DNA of 64,000 nucleotides from NCBI GenBank assembly GCA_964549635.1, contig CAZJVJ010000008.1:1-64000 (forward strand), given 5' to 3'. Below, piece after piece: positions 43,401 through 51,777 of the stretch (positions are counted from its first letter, which is position 1; each line of letters begins with the position of its first letter). Source of the stretch: VGNY01 sp964549635. Its GTDB lineage: Bacteria; Chloroflexota; Dehalococcoidia; GIF9; UBA5629. The notes below the pieces were generated by a model. It saw only the letters and a program-made list of their open reading frames with translations. It made no database searches and had not been told where the DNA came from. A program made the position numbers and the translations under genes.

Positions 43401-43865
43401 GGGGCACGTTCACTGTCATCGCGAGGGTGCGCTGCCGACATGGCAATCCATTTAACAGTCGCCTCTCTTACGATGGGATAGCACAAAGTGAGAATAAAGT
43501 TAATTCAGTCGCCATCGATGGCAAAACCTTGAAACGACAATTCAATACCCTATACCTTGTGATGGGAGAACANNNNNNNNNNNNNNNNNNNNNNNNNNNN
43601 NNNNNNNNNNNNNNNNNNNNNNNNNNNNNNNNNNNNNNNNNNNNNNNNNNNNNNNNNNNNNNNNNNNNNNNNACGACAATTCAATACCCTATACCTTGTG
43701 ATGGGAGAACAGTGAAATGAGAATTCAGTACCCTCTCCCTCGATGGCAAAACCTTGAAACGACAATTCAATACCCTATACCTTGTGGTCGGAGAACAGTG
43801 AAATGAGAATTCAATACCCTCTCCCTTGCGATGGGAGAGGGTTAGGGTGAGGGTGAAAAAGCCAA
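43401..43865. repeat. Tandem 86-bp repeat and terminal hairpin between the activase genes
   Basis: Begins with a degraded TGTCATCGCGAGG element (43409-43443). Then a unit containing GATGGCAAAACCTTGAAACG and ACGACAATTCAATACCCTAT repeats with an 86-bp period; copies start at 43534, 43673 and 43759. The array ends in CCCTCTCCC-TTGCGAT-GGGAGAGGG (about 43823-43846), a strong hairpin, then TTAGGGTGAGGGTG. Similar CCCTCTCCC hairpins followed by AGGGTGAGGG are familiar small repeats in many genomes. A scaffold gap sits inside the array, so its true copy number is unknown. Confidence 0.8.
43573..43672. other. Scaffold gap of 100 N inside a tandem repeat
   Basis: The 39 bases before the gap (43534-43572) equal those after it (43673-43711). 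Unlike the other two gaps the overlap is not 55 bp and the sequence is genuinely repetitive, so the missing DNA could be one or several 86-bp units. Confidence 0.8.
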
Positions 43866-44642
43866 ATGGCCTGGTTTATGGGTATAGACATCGGCGCAGC
43901 ATACAGCAAGGGAGTCCTGCTTAAGGACTCTCAGCTTGCTGCCTACTGCATCATCGCCTCAGGAGCCAGCTACCGTGCAGCCGCCGATACCATAAAGCAG
44001 GAGGTACTGAAACAGGCCAACCTGTCCCCCAATGATATAGCCGATACTGTAGCCACAGGCACCGGCGCCGCCAGTGTCTATTTCGCCAGCCGTAAAATCA
44101 GCGATATCGTCTGCACCGCCAGAGGCATAAACAGCGTCTTCCCACAAGTCAGGACGGCGATCGACGTAGCCTGCCAGTCCACCAGGGTCATGCGACTGGA
44201 CGCTCAGGGGATGGTGATAAATTTCGTCACCAGCGAAAAATGTGCCGCGGGCAGCGGTCGGTTTATCGAAATCATCGCCAATGTGCTTCGGATAGAGCTT
44301 AACAACTTTGGCCCGCTTTCCCTCAAGTCTCGCAACCCAATCACCTTCGGCACTGGCTGCGCTGTATTCGGCGAGACTGAGGCAGTTACCAGGGTAGCCG
44401 AAGGCGTACCTAAAGAGGACATCGCCGCTGGTGTCAATAAAGCCCTGGCCAGCAAAGTCTCCTCACTGGTAAAGAAGGTAAAACTGGCAGAACCCTGCGC
44501 TATCTGCGGCGGCGGTGCCCTGAACAGTGGACTCATCAAAGCCATAGAACAGGAGCTCAACATCCAGCTACTCGTGCCACCGCAGCCCCAGCTCATCGCC
44601 GCCCTGGGTGCCGCCACAACCGCCAGAACACCAAGCACATAG
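43866..44642 (+). CDS. Second activator ATPase (BcrD-like), altered phosphate-2 loop
   Basis: 258 residues, paralogous to the activase at 42558. Phosphate-1 loop FMGIDIGAAYSKGVLL and cluster cysteines TSEKCAAGSGRFIEI and GTGCAVFGETEAV are present. The phosphate-2 loop, DIGGQDxK in HgdC-type activases, reads DVACQSTR here. The adenosine motif is also loose (AICGGGALNSGLI). Two different activase subunits, one canonical and one not, is the situation in class I benzoyl-CoA reductase (BcrA/BcrD), where the BcrD-type loop also departs from consensus as I recall. The start has no clear ribosome site and follows the repeat array. Confidence 0.86.
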   Translation: MAWFMGIDIGAAYSKGVLLKDSQLAAYCIIASGASYRAAADTIKQEVLKQANLSPNDIADTVATGTGAASVYFASRKISDIVCTARGINSVFPQVRTAIDVACQSTRVMRLDAQGMVINFVTSEKCAAGSGRFIEIIANVLRIELNNFGPLSLKSRNPITFGTGCAVFGETEAVTRVAEGVPKEDIAAGVNKALASKVSSLVKKVKLAEPCAICGGGALNSGLIKAIEQELNIQLLVPPQPQLIAALGAATTARTPST

Positions 44643-44701
44643 TGCGACCTTTTAAGGTCGACCCTTTTCACTAGTACCACCCTTTAGGCCTCCTCTTTAA
44701 T

Positions 44702-44722
44702 AGTGGGCTAAAGCCTGGCACT
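44702..44722. repeat. Dispersed hairpin repeat copy
   Basis: AGTGGGCTAAAGCCTGGCACT with AGTG/CACT outer arms. A separate short palindrome, CGACCTTTTAAGGTCG, lies just before it near 44645-44660. The rest of the 193-bp spacer up to 44835 shows nothing else. Confidence 0.65.
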
Positions 44723-44835
44723 CCACTCAAGAATAACGGAACCAAAGCCGGGCGCACCGGCTGTGAGACAAAAACAACAGGGGATAGCAAGGGTAGATTG
44801 CCGTTTGAATGACGCCAGAAAGGGGTAATCGTCGT

Positions 44836-45411
44836 TTAACGGAACAGGTAGCCCCAGATTGACATCGTGACGTACTTGGTCACTGCCCTTTCTTTAAGCA
44901 CCGGGGTAGGCACTTCGCGGTACTTGGTGACATCCCTGTATTTGGTTACCGTCCGGTATTTCGTTACCTCCTCAGGATAACTCAATTTTATGGTTACTCT
45001 GCCACCACCCCCATCCCAGTAGCGGAAGTACGGCCACGTGCGACAGCGACTTTCATCGTCTGGACAGGTGATGGTGTATACCACTGGATAGTAGTAACTC
45101 TGGATGTTTACAGTAACCGTAGAATCGGGCTTAGGCACCTTAAAGGTATGCGACCAGCCCCCGGAGTAGAAATAGGAATCATAGACCGTTTCAGTGCGCG
45201 TCTCAGTTGTAGTATAAGGTTCAACCTCGGTATAGCTTTCGCTTACAATGTAAGGCTCTGGCCTCATCTCGGTATCCCAGTAGGTCTCCGTAGCCTGAAC
45301 TGGCACTGTCTTTAGAGGCAGAGCAAAAATGATAGCTAAAATAGCTATAGGCGATAGTCCGACAACAATAAACTTCCAGTTCGACTTAATAAAATTCTTG
45401 AAGTCTGCCAT
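44836..45411 (-). CDS. Membrane-anchored protein with Tyr/Thr-rich repeats, unknown
   Basis: 191 residues; AAGGAGGTTAGGG precedes the ATG. A short cytoplasmic N-terminus is followed by one hydrophobic helix (about 13-33, FIVVGLSPIAILAIIFALPL) and an exported region. That region contains short repeats: ESYTEVEPYTTTETRTETVY and, near the end, TKYRTV-TKYRDV-TKYREV. A pair of Cys (TCPDDESRC) could form a disulfide outside the membrane. I do not recognise a family. The alternating aromatic/threonine repeats suggest beta structure or an adhesive surface. It is alone on its strand. Confidence 0.65.
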   Translation of the reverse strand: MADFKNFIKSNWKFIVVGLSPIAILAIIFALPLKTVPVQATETYWDTEMRPEPYIVSESYTEVEPYTTTETRTETVYDSYFYSGGWSHTFKVPKPDSTVTVNIQSYYYPVVYTITCPDDESRCRTWPYFRYWDGGGGRVTIKLSYPEEVTKYRTVTKYRDVTKYREVPTPVLKERAVTKYVTMSIWGYLFR

Positions 45412-45770
45412 CCCTAACCTCCTTCTTGTACCAATTCATATTATACCACGTTCCGACGCCCATATTATTTCCTTCAACAGTCCGGCCTATTGTAGCCTTA
45501 GTCGGCGCCTTCCCTTAGGTCAACCGCCCTAGACCTGTGGCAAGGCAGAAGCTGCACGGTCGAGGCCATCTCGAAGACAGTATCCCACCACCAGCGCAGT
45601 GCCACCATTGAAGGTCGCCTCTTTCAACGGCGAGGCCAAGGCCTGACACTACAATTATCAGTAAAGGCACTTAGATTACCGCTTATTGGTGGCATTTTTG
45701 TGCAAAAAGGGGTAAAATCGGGCTATAGGCACAAATTTCGGACATAAATTATCTGACAAGGAGGAAGCGA
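45412..45770. other. Spacer with divergent starts and a repeat copy
   Basis: Left end holds the ribosome site and a possible minus-strand TATAAT (45445-45440) for the unknown membrane protein. A diverged hairpin repeat, GCGAGGCCAAGGCCTGACAC, lies at about 45630-45649. The right end has AAGGAGGAAGCG before the acyl-CoA dehydrogenase ATG. No gene-sized frame or RNA gene is apparent between them. Confidence 0.5.
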
Positions 45771-47030
45771 ATGCTAGAAGTGTTCATGACCCCGGAGCGG
45801 AAGCGGTTTCTGCAGGAGGTCCAGGACTTCGTCAAGAGCGTTCCGAGGCAGCTCATCCTGGACATGGATGCCGATAAAATCAAGTTTCCCTATGAATTCG
45901 TCAGAGAAGCCGGGCAGAGAAACTTGCTGGGCATCCGGTTCCCCAAGAAGTACGGCGGCAGAGAGCTTAAGTGGGTGGATGAGGTCATGTACATAGGGGA
46001 GATAAATAAGCTGGGCCTGCCCTTCGCCTGCCTCTGTTCAGTCACCTCCATAGTCGGCGAGGGGTTGAACGTCTTCGGCACCGAGGCACAGAAGGAGAAA
46101 TACCTCAGACCCTTAATAGCCGGCACGCAATGGGCTGGTGAGGCACTAACTGAGCCCAGGGGCGGCTCCGACTTCTTCGGTGCCACCACCGTGGCACGAA
46201 AGAAGGGTAATACCTACTACCTTACGGGGCAGAAGCGCTTCGTCGTCGGCTCCGAAGGTGCCGACTTTTTCCTGGTATTCGCTGTCACCAATCCTGGCGC
46301 CGGCCGTGACTCGCTCAGCGCCTTCATTGTGGAAAGGGACTTCGGGGTGGAGGTACGGCATGTTTACGGCCTGATGGGAGCCAGGGGCACAGGTACAGGC
46401 AGGCTGCTATTTCGAGATGTGCCTGTACCTGAAGAGAACCTGCTGGGGAAGGAGAATGAGGGGGCAAAGGTATTTTACAAGCTGATGGTGCCGGAGAGAT
46501 TACTTTCCGGCGGTGTGGCCGGTGCCCGTGCCATCCTGGAATTGGCCGCCAGGTATGCCAGCAAGAGGAAAGCCTTTGGTCAGCCTATAAGGAACTTCGA
46601 GGGGGTCAGCTTCAAGATAGCCGATTGCGTAACCAAGCTGGATGCCGTCAGCGCTTTAGCCTATGCTGTAGCCAAGACCATAGATGACGGCGTGGGTACT
46701 CCTGGCTATCAGAGGAGACTGGTCTCCGAGGTGAAGAAACTGGCTACCCAGACGTACTGGGAAGTGGTAAACGATGCCATGCAGATTCTGGGCGGTATCG
46801 GCTATACGAACGTTTACCCTGTGGAGCGGGCGCTCAGGGAAGCCAGATTGGCCTTGATATGGACAGGTTCTAACGAGATTATGAACCTGATAATACAGCA
46901 TGAGTATTATAAGGAAATCATGTCTAAAGGCATTGAGGGCAGAGATATCGAAGCCGATGTGGCTTTAACCGAGGAGCAACTAGCCGAGGAAAGGATTTAC
47001 GAACCAGAGCCTATACACGCAACACCGTAG
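45771..47030 (+). CDS. Acyl-CoA dehydrogenase family protein with atypical C-terminal motif
   Basis: 419 residues with ACAAGGAGG before the ATG. Family segments: EALTEPRGGSDFFGATTVAR, the RKAFGQPIRNFEGVSFKIAD substrate-side helix, and AMQILGGIGYTNVYPVERALREAR (in parts). At the place of the usual catalytic EGT motif it reads LIWTGSNEIMN, so Glu is Thr. In long-chain and isovaleryl-CoA dehydrogenases the base sits on another helix, so activity may be retained. The C-terminus has about 25 extra residues rich in Glu. Proximity to the reductase/dehydratase cluster suggests a shared degradation route; substrate unknown. Confidence 0.9.
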   Translation: MLEVFMTPERKRFLQEVQDFVKSVPRQLILDMDADKIKFPYEFVREAGQRNLLGIRFPKKYGGRELKWVDEVMYIGEINKLGLPFACLCSVTSIVGEGLNVFGTEAQKEKYLRPLIAGTQWAGEALTEPRGGSDFFGATTVARKKGNTYYLTGQKRFVVGSEGADFFLVFAVTNPGAGRDSLSAFIVERDFGVEVRHVYGLMGARGTGTGRLLFRDVPVPEENLLGKENEGAKVFYKLMVPERLLSGGVAGARAILELAARYASKRKAFGQPIRNFEGVSFKIADCVTKLDAVSALAYAVAKTIDDGVGTPGYQRRLVSEVKKLATQTYWEVVNDAMQILGGIGYTNVYPVERALREARLALIWTGSNEIMNLIIQHEYYKEIMSKGIEGRDIEADVALTEEQLAEERIYEPEPIHATP

Positions 47031-47119
47031 ATTACCAACAACTAGCTGACAAAGGCTCTGGGACCTGACCAGGCTTGTAGCTAAAAATAAATAGCATCAA
47101 AAATAAGGGGGGGGAAGCA

Positions 47120-49483
47120 ATGGTGTGGGTAATGAGACTTCTACCGCTCGTCCTGCTGGTTTCAGTCTTCAGCTTTCCAGCGCTGTCCTTAGCCGAGACT
47201 TACGGCTCAGGCGAAGTCGAATTTGGGAAGGTCAGATTACAGTTCCCAATACAGCTTTCAACCGCTGGCACCTGCCAAGAGAAAATGCCAGCCTATAACA
47301 TACCTGGCGAAAACATAATCATAATACAGTGTCAGGTTCCGGAAGGGACGCACGGCACCATCCAGCTAATGGCTACAAGGACGCCGGCTGGTGCAGTTAA
47401 CATACGCGCCAGTTCACTACCACCAGGCTGGCCAGCCTTTCCAATTGCCAGCGGGTGGGGCACCGTAACCGCGCGATATACCTTTACCGTCCCCTCTGGT
47501 TCTGCCGGAACGCGCTTTGAACTCGCATTTCGAGCCTTCACAGCAGGGGTCGTAGGGGAGGTTGAGCGGAGAGTTGTAATCGATTCTGTCCGTCAGCCAT
47601 CCTTGCCCCCACCAGCTCCCACACCAACTCCGCCTCCCTACCCACCCACCGAACCGGTGCCACCCCCACCAAAAACCCCACGGATTGAGGTCGTCCCGGA
47701 AAGGCTCGACTTTGGCACAGTAACCGTTGGAGAGGGCGTTATTGGCTACTTTCAAATAATGAACACAGGCAATGCTCTCCTACGCGTCACATCAATCACC
47801 GATCCTCTTTTAGCCTTCACAACACCATTCAGCGTTGTTGGGGGACCTCGGGCTACATTCTCATTGCCGCCAGGAACGTCTACTTATCCATTTTTGGTCC
47901 TCTTCAGGTCCGTAGAAGCTGGCAACTTTACAGCAGAAGTCATAGTCACCAGCAACGACCCGCAAAGACCGCAAGTTATAATCCATCTTACCGGAAAGGC
48001 ACTTCCCAAGCCCGAAGTTAGCCGACCACCAGAAGAAACTCCAGCTGAAGGCGAGGCCGTGCCTAAAAAAGATGAGGTCAAAAAATGTGCCGAGTGCCCC
48101 TTCGGGCTCTTGAGCCAGAACTGCCAGCTCATACCAGAGGTGTCAGATAGCACATGCCCCTATAGGAAAGAGCGATTGGCAGCGATAGCGAAATTGGTTT
48201 CAGGCGAATGGGCAAACAGATACCATGTTATCTGCCTGCAGGAGGTCTTCAGCTACGCCGGTAAGAAGTTCGACTATAAAAATGCCATAGCCCGAGAATG
48301 GCTGCAGGACAAAACTGCTGATTTGCGCCAAGCAGGTAGCTGGCACCTTCTCGGCGAGATACAACGGCGCACGGACCGGCTAGGTAAGCTCCTTGGCCGC
48401 TCACAGATTGTGTCAAAAGACAGGCAAGTTACGTTAGATAATGAAGATGTCCAGTTGCTGGGACGGAATCCTGCCGAAGGCCACGATGTCCAGCAAATAG
48501 CCGTGTTAAAAAAGGGCGACCGTTATCTGGTTGCTGGACCGGACTCAACGGCAACTCCCCGGTCAACGGTGGACGGCGGACTGATGATACTGTCAAAATA
48601 CCCCGTCATTGCGGCAAGTGGTTTTACTTTTTATCACCAGTACGGGAAAGGGGAGGGGTGGTCAAATAAAGGTGCACTATACGCACGCCTACTACTGGAC
48701 ACAAAAAACCGCAACCTCGGCTGTTACGTCCATGTTTTCAATACCCATATGGGGGCAGGCAACGAGGAAGACTCCGGAAAAGGCAGAGGCGAGCAACTGG
48801 CACAACTGAAGGAGTTTATCTCCAAATGCATAGCTGACGAACAGGGAAATCCAGACGGTCGGCCAGTTATAATTTGTGGTGACTTCAACATCGACGGGTT
48901 TACAGGTGAGTACCATAAACTTACTGAATGGTGCAACCCACTGAAGCTCAAGGACGCCTGGATGCAGAAGAACCACTACCCGCAGCCACCAAAAAGCCCG
49001 TTGCAAGACCCTAGAGGGGATATTTCAGTCATGGGACGTGCCGGCAATGAGCAGAAAAGAGATGCCTACAATACGTGGTTAAAGGAGTGCAAAGGATATA
49101 AAAAGGCCCTTGAGGACTATCTCAAGGCACAGCTTGAGCAAATCCGGAACGCAACCACCTGGGTGGGGAAGCAGGACAGAAGCCAGGAAAAGAACAGCGA
49201 AAACACTCCCTGGGGGACAAGGAACCTGTCAGCTGCAGAGGAAGGCAATTATCAGCGGCTCGACTATATCTTTTACTCTGAAGGGTCAACACCCCTGAAT
49301 ATTGTGCTTGAGTCTATAACCCGGGAACCAGCCCAAAAAGGGGAGCCTGTCTGGGAAAAAGTGAAAGAACAGAAAGAAGGCCTCCTGGGGCTCGGAATGG
49401 CTAAACAAATTGTACTCAAGGGTTACACCGTCTCCGACCACTTGGGCGTTGGGGCACAGTTTCAGGTGAGGCCTACTAAATAG
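47120..49483 (+). CDS. Secreted multidomain protein: ASH/choice-of-anchor domain plus endonuclease/exonuclease/phosphatase domain
   Basis: 787 residues. Signal peptide LLPLVLLVSVFSFPALSLAE ends near residue 29. Residues 30-150 are an unassigned beta-rich region, followed by a Pro-rich linker (about 155-190) and an ASH-like domain (RLDFGTVTVGEGVIGYFQI, VTSNDPQRPQ). From about 320 a DNase I-like EEP domain carries its motifs: QNCQLIPE, VICLQEVFS, VFNTHMGAG, IICGDFNIDG and the terminal SDHLGVGAQF. It could cleave DNA, a phospholipid or a phosphate ester outside the cell. No anchoring or sorting signal is visible. The next gene encodes a redox membrane protein. Confidence 0.83.
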   Translation: MVWVMRLLPLVLLVSVFSFPALSLAETYGSGEVEFGKVRLQFPIQLSTAGTCQEKMPAYNIPGENIIIIQCQVPEGTHGTIQLMATRTPAGAVNIRASSLPPGWPAFPIASGWGTVTARYTFTVPSGSAGTRFELAFRAFTAGVVGEVERRVVIDSVRQPSLPPPAPTPTPPPYPPTEPVPPPPKTPRIEVVPERLDFGTVTVGEGVIGYFQIMNTGNALLRVTSITDPLLAFTTPFSVVGGPRATFSLPPGTSTYPFLVLFRSVEAGNFTAEVIVTSNDPQRPQVIIHLTGKALPKPEVSRPPEETPAEGEAVPKKDEVKKCAECPFGLLSQNCQLIPEVSDSTCPYRKERLAAIAKLVSGEWANRYHVICLQEVFSYAGKKFDYKNAIAREWLQDKTADLRQAGSWHLLGEIQRRTDRLGKLLGRSQIVSKDRQVTLDNEDVQLLGRNPAEGHDVQQIAVLKKGDRYLVAGPDSTATPRSTVDGGLMILSKYPVIAASGFTFYHQYGKGEGWSNKGALYARLLLDTKNRNLGCYVHVFNTHMGAGNEEDSGKGRGEQLAQLKEFISKCIADEQGNPDGRPVIICGDFNIDGFTGEYHKLTEWCNPLKLKDAWMQKNHYPQPPKSPLQDPRGDISVMGRAGNEQKRDAYNTWLKECKGYKKALEDYLKAQLEQIRNATTWVGKQDRSQEKNSENTPWGTRNLSAAEEGNYQRLDYIFYSEGSTPLNIVLESITREPAQKGEPVWEKVKEQKEGLLGLGMAKQIVLKGYTVSDHLGVGAQFQVRPTK

Positions 49484-49650
49484 GGCACTCAAACCATACA
49501 CCAGAATGTGCTGACATGTCTCCGATAAGTGCCGGCAGGCTTTTTCACATTTCCTAAACCCAGCGTACACCCCGATGGGTAAGCAAACAACCTCTGTGCA
49601 ATCTGATTTTTCAAAGACAGCAAAATGGGGTAAACTTTAAGGTTGTAGAT

Positions 49651-51378
49651 ATGGCAAGGAAAAAGGCGAAAGGGACTAAGAAAACCAGGACTTCGAAAAT
49701 AAGGGATAGAACAAGCCTGGTCGCCGGTATGCTTATGGGGCTGACTTTTCTGGCATCAGGCACCGGCAAGATACTTGCCAAAGGAGAGGTGCCAGCACAG
49801 ATCCTGGACTTCATAAGCAACGCTGTGCCAGCCATCTTCATGACACCAACAATTATTCACTTTCTCATTAACATCTTCATACCACATGTCATCCCCTGGA
49901 CAGAATTCATTTTAGGAGCCTGCTTGCTCATAGGCTTCCTGCCCCGGCTTATGGCTATTTTGTCTCTACCGCTGGTATTTGCATTTCTGGGCACAAATCT
50001 ATGGACGATTACTCGTGGGGGGTATGCCACCTGTGCCAGTTGCTTCGGCATCTGGGAAAATTATTTTGGCTCCCTTACGCCAGTCCAGTCGCTGATTTAT
50101 GACTTCGCCCTTATCGCCTGTGCCACACTTATAATATTTTTCCACCCCGGGAAGCTCCTTACCAGCCGGCAATGGCTAGCTAATTTGGGCAGGCGACAGG
50201 AAGTTGCTACCGCGTCAAAGCCAGAAGCGCCCAGAGGCGCTGACCGCCTACAGACTCTGGGCCCGAAAGCTACAAGCTGGCTCAGGCTGATTGGACAGAA
50301 AGTCAGACAGCATCCGCACGTTGCCTCCGCCCTAGGCCTTCTCCTTCTCGGTCTGATTGCATACGGTGTAATCGTGGCATCTATCGGCACGTCCACCCCT
50401 AAAGATACGGCAGGGTGGGCTCAAGTTGCCACTAACATATCCGTTTCTGAAGTATCTGAGACAAGTGCCGTCATCTCCTGGACAACGGACAAGCCTACCA
50501 TAAGCAGCGTTGAGGTTTACACTCAGGACGGCAGCCTGACTATAGACATCACAGAAAAAAAGCCAGTTACTACACATAGATTACTTGTCGGCGGCCTTGG
50601 CCCCGGCACCATATACTACTTTAAGATTCTATCCGCAGATAAAAAGGCGTTGTCACCAGAGCACTCATTCACCACACTATCACCAGAGCCACTCCTAATC
50701 TCGAATGTCGGCTTCTCCTATGTGACTGAGTCCACTGCTACCATAAGCTGGGGCACTAACAGGCCAGCAACAGGCAAAGTGGAATACTGGGAGGCAGGCT
50801 CCAAAAACCGATTGACCATATCCGATGACAAGATGACCACAACCCACAGCATCAATTTAGCCGCGCTCAAGGCCGACTCTATTTATTACTACCAGGTACA
50901 GTCGACAGATGTCAGCGGAAACCAGGCAATCTCCCCCGTCCTGGCTATGAGTGCCATGATAGGAAAAGAGGCGCCCGACTTTCTGCTTAATACTTTGGAT
51001 GGCAAACCTGTTACGCTCAGCAATTATCGCGGCAGGGTAGTTATGCTTGACTTCTGGATATGGACATGCGCAGCCTGCAGGAAAAAGTTGCCCATAATTC
51101 AGGAGGTCTCTACCAGGATGCCGCCCGATAAGGTGGCAATTTTTGCTATCCACTTCGAGGGCAATGAGGCGGTGATACGGAATTACGTGACAGGTGCCGG
51201 GTTGACCATTCCCGTGCTTCACGATTCATCAGCCGTGGTGACCAACCTGTACAAGGTGTATGTTTTTCCCACCGTTTTTCTGATAGACAGCGACGGCATT
51301 ATCCGGATGATAGACCCGGAATTCAACACTGCCGAAGAGCTGGAAAACACGCTGAAAACTATGCTGGGCGACAAGTAA
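49651..51378 (+). CDS. DoxX/MauE-like membrane domain fused to two FN3-like domains and a TlpA-type thioredoxin
   Basis: 575 residues. After a basic N-terminus, about four helices (residues 20-170) form a DoxX/MauE-like domain: LVAGMLMGLTFLASGTGKIL, then FLGTNLWTITRGGYATCASC with a CASC pair. A further helix (about 230-252) leads outside the membrane. Two fibronectin-III-like domains follow (TSAVISWTTDKPTISSVEVY; STATISWGTNRPATGKVEYW). The C-terminus is a TlpA/AhpC-type thioredoxin (APDFLLNTLDGKPVTLSNYR) with active site WTCAACRKK (CxxC). Both parts have Cys pairs, so the protein may carry reducing power across the membrane. DoxX-to-FN3-to-thioredoxin is an unusual fusion. Confidence 0.85.
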   Translation: MARKKAKGTKKTRTSKIRDRTSLVAGMLMGLTFLASGTGKILAKGEVPAQILDFISNAVPAIFMTPTIIHFLINIFIPHVIPWTEFILGACLLIGFLPRLMAILSLPLVFAFLGTNLWTITRGGYATCASCFGIWENYFGSLTPVQSLIYDFALIACATLIIFFHPGKLLTSRQWLANLGRRQEVATASKPEAPRGADRLQTLGPKATSWLRLIGQKVRQHPHVASALGLLLLGLIAYGVIVASIGTSTPKDTAGWAQVATNISVSEVSETSAVISWTTDKPTISSVEVYTQDGSLTIDITEKKPVTTHRLLVGGLGPGTIYYFKILSADKKALSPEHSFTTLSPEPLLISNVGFSYVTESTATISWGTNRPATGKVEYWEAGSKNRLTISDDKMTTTHSINLAALKADSIYYYQVQSTDVSGNQAISPVLAMSAMIGKEAPDFLLNTLDGKPVTLSNYRGRVVMLDFWIWTCAACRKKLPIIQEVSTRMPPDKVAIFAIHFEGNEAVIRNYVTGAGLTIPVLHDSSAVVTNLYKVYVFPTVFLIDSDGIIRMIDPEFNTAEELENTLKTMLGDK

Positions 51379-51389
51379 AAGCCTACACT

Positions 51390-51627
51390 ATGCTTAAACT
51401 GAATCCAGCAGACCGTTATCCGCCTGAAGCCGGCCGCTATATAGAGGCAACGACTATTCCCGGTGACAGTTTGCGTCATTCTGCATACTTTTGCCTGGGC
51501 AATACACCCGAACCAAACGGACTGGCAATGGTCTGTGTGCTTCCCTGGGTCTGCGCTTGTAGGAATGTTACAAACAGAGAACGTAGGGCAAAGGCGGAAG
51601 ACCGCCGGGCTCTGGCGAAACTTTTAG
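51390..51627 (+). pseudogene. Frameshifted remnant of an MtrA-like/DUF4346 protein
   Basis: Begins MLKLNPADRYPPEAGRYI (to 51443). One missing base shifts to RGNDYS (51444-51460), and a second missing base in a C run shifts to PVTVCVILHTFAWAI and, later, ALVGMLQTENVG, ending at TAG 51625-51627. Put together it matches the N-terminus of bacterial proteins related to tetrahydromethanopterin S-methyltransferase subunit A, as I know them: YPPExGRYxRGNDYSPVAVCVIL ... ALxGTLQTENxG. Two single-base deletions and early termination indicate decay, though sequencing error could explain one. A 101-codon frame over this stretch is an artefact of the shifts. Confidence 0.55.
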
Positions 51628-51777
51628 AACAAGTTATAACAACATGGAAAGGGCTGAAACAACCAACTGCAGTGGCCCTCTTCGGCATCAACTAAAACCA
51701 GACCTTTGTACCAACCCTGAGTAAGACATAACCGAACTAAATGTAGTAGAATCAGAGCATTGAAACTCAATGAGTGG

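Noticed and set aside
51390..51695. Intact 101-residue protein
   Set aside because: Only its first 18 codons match a family; the match continues in the other two frames, so it is a frameshift artefact.
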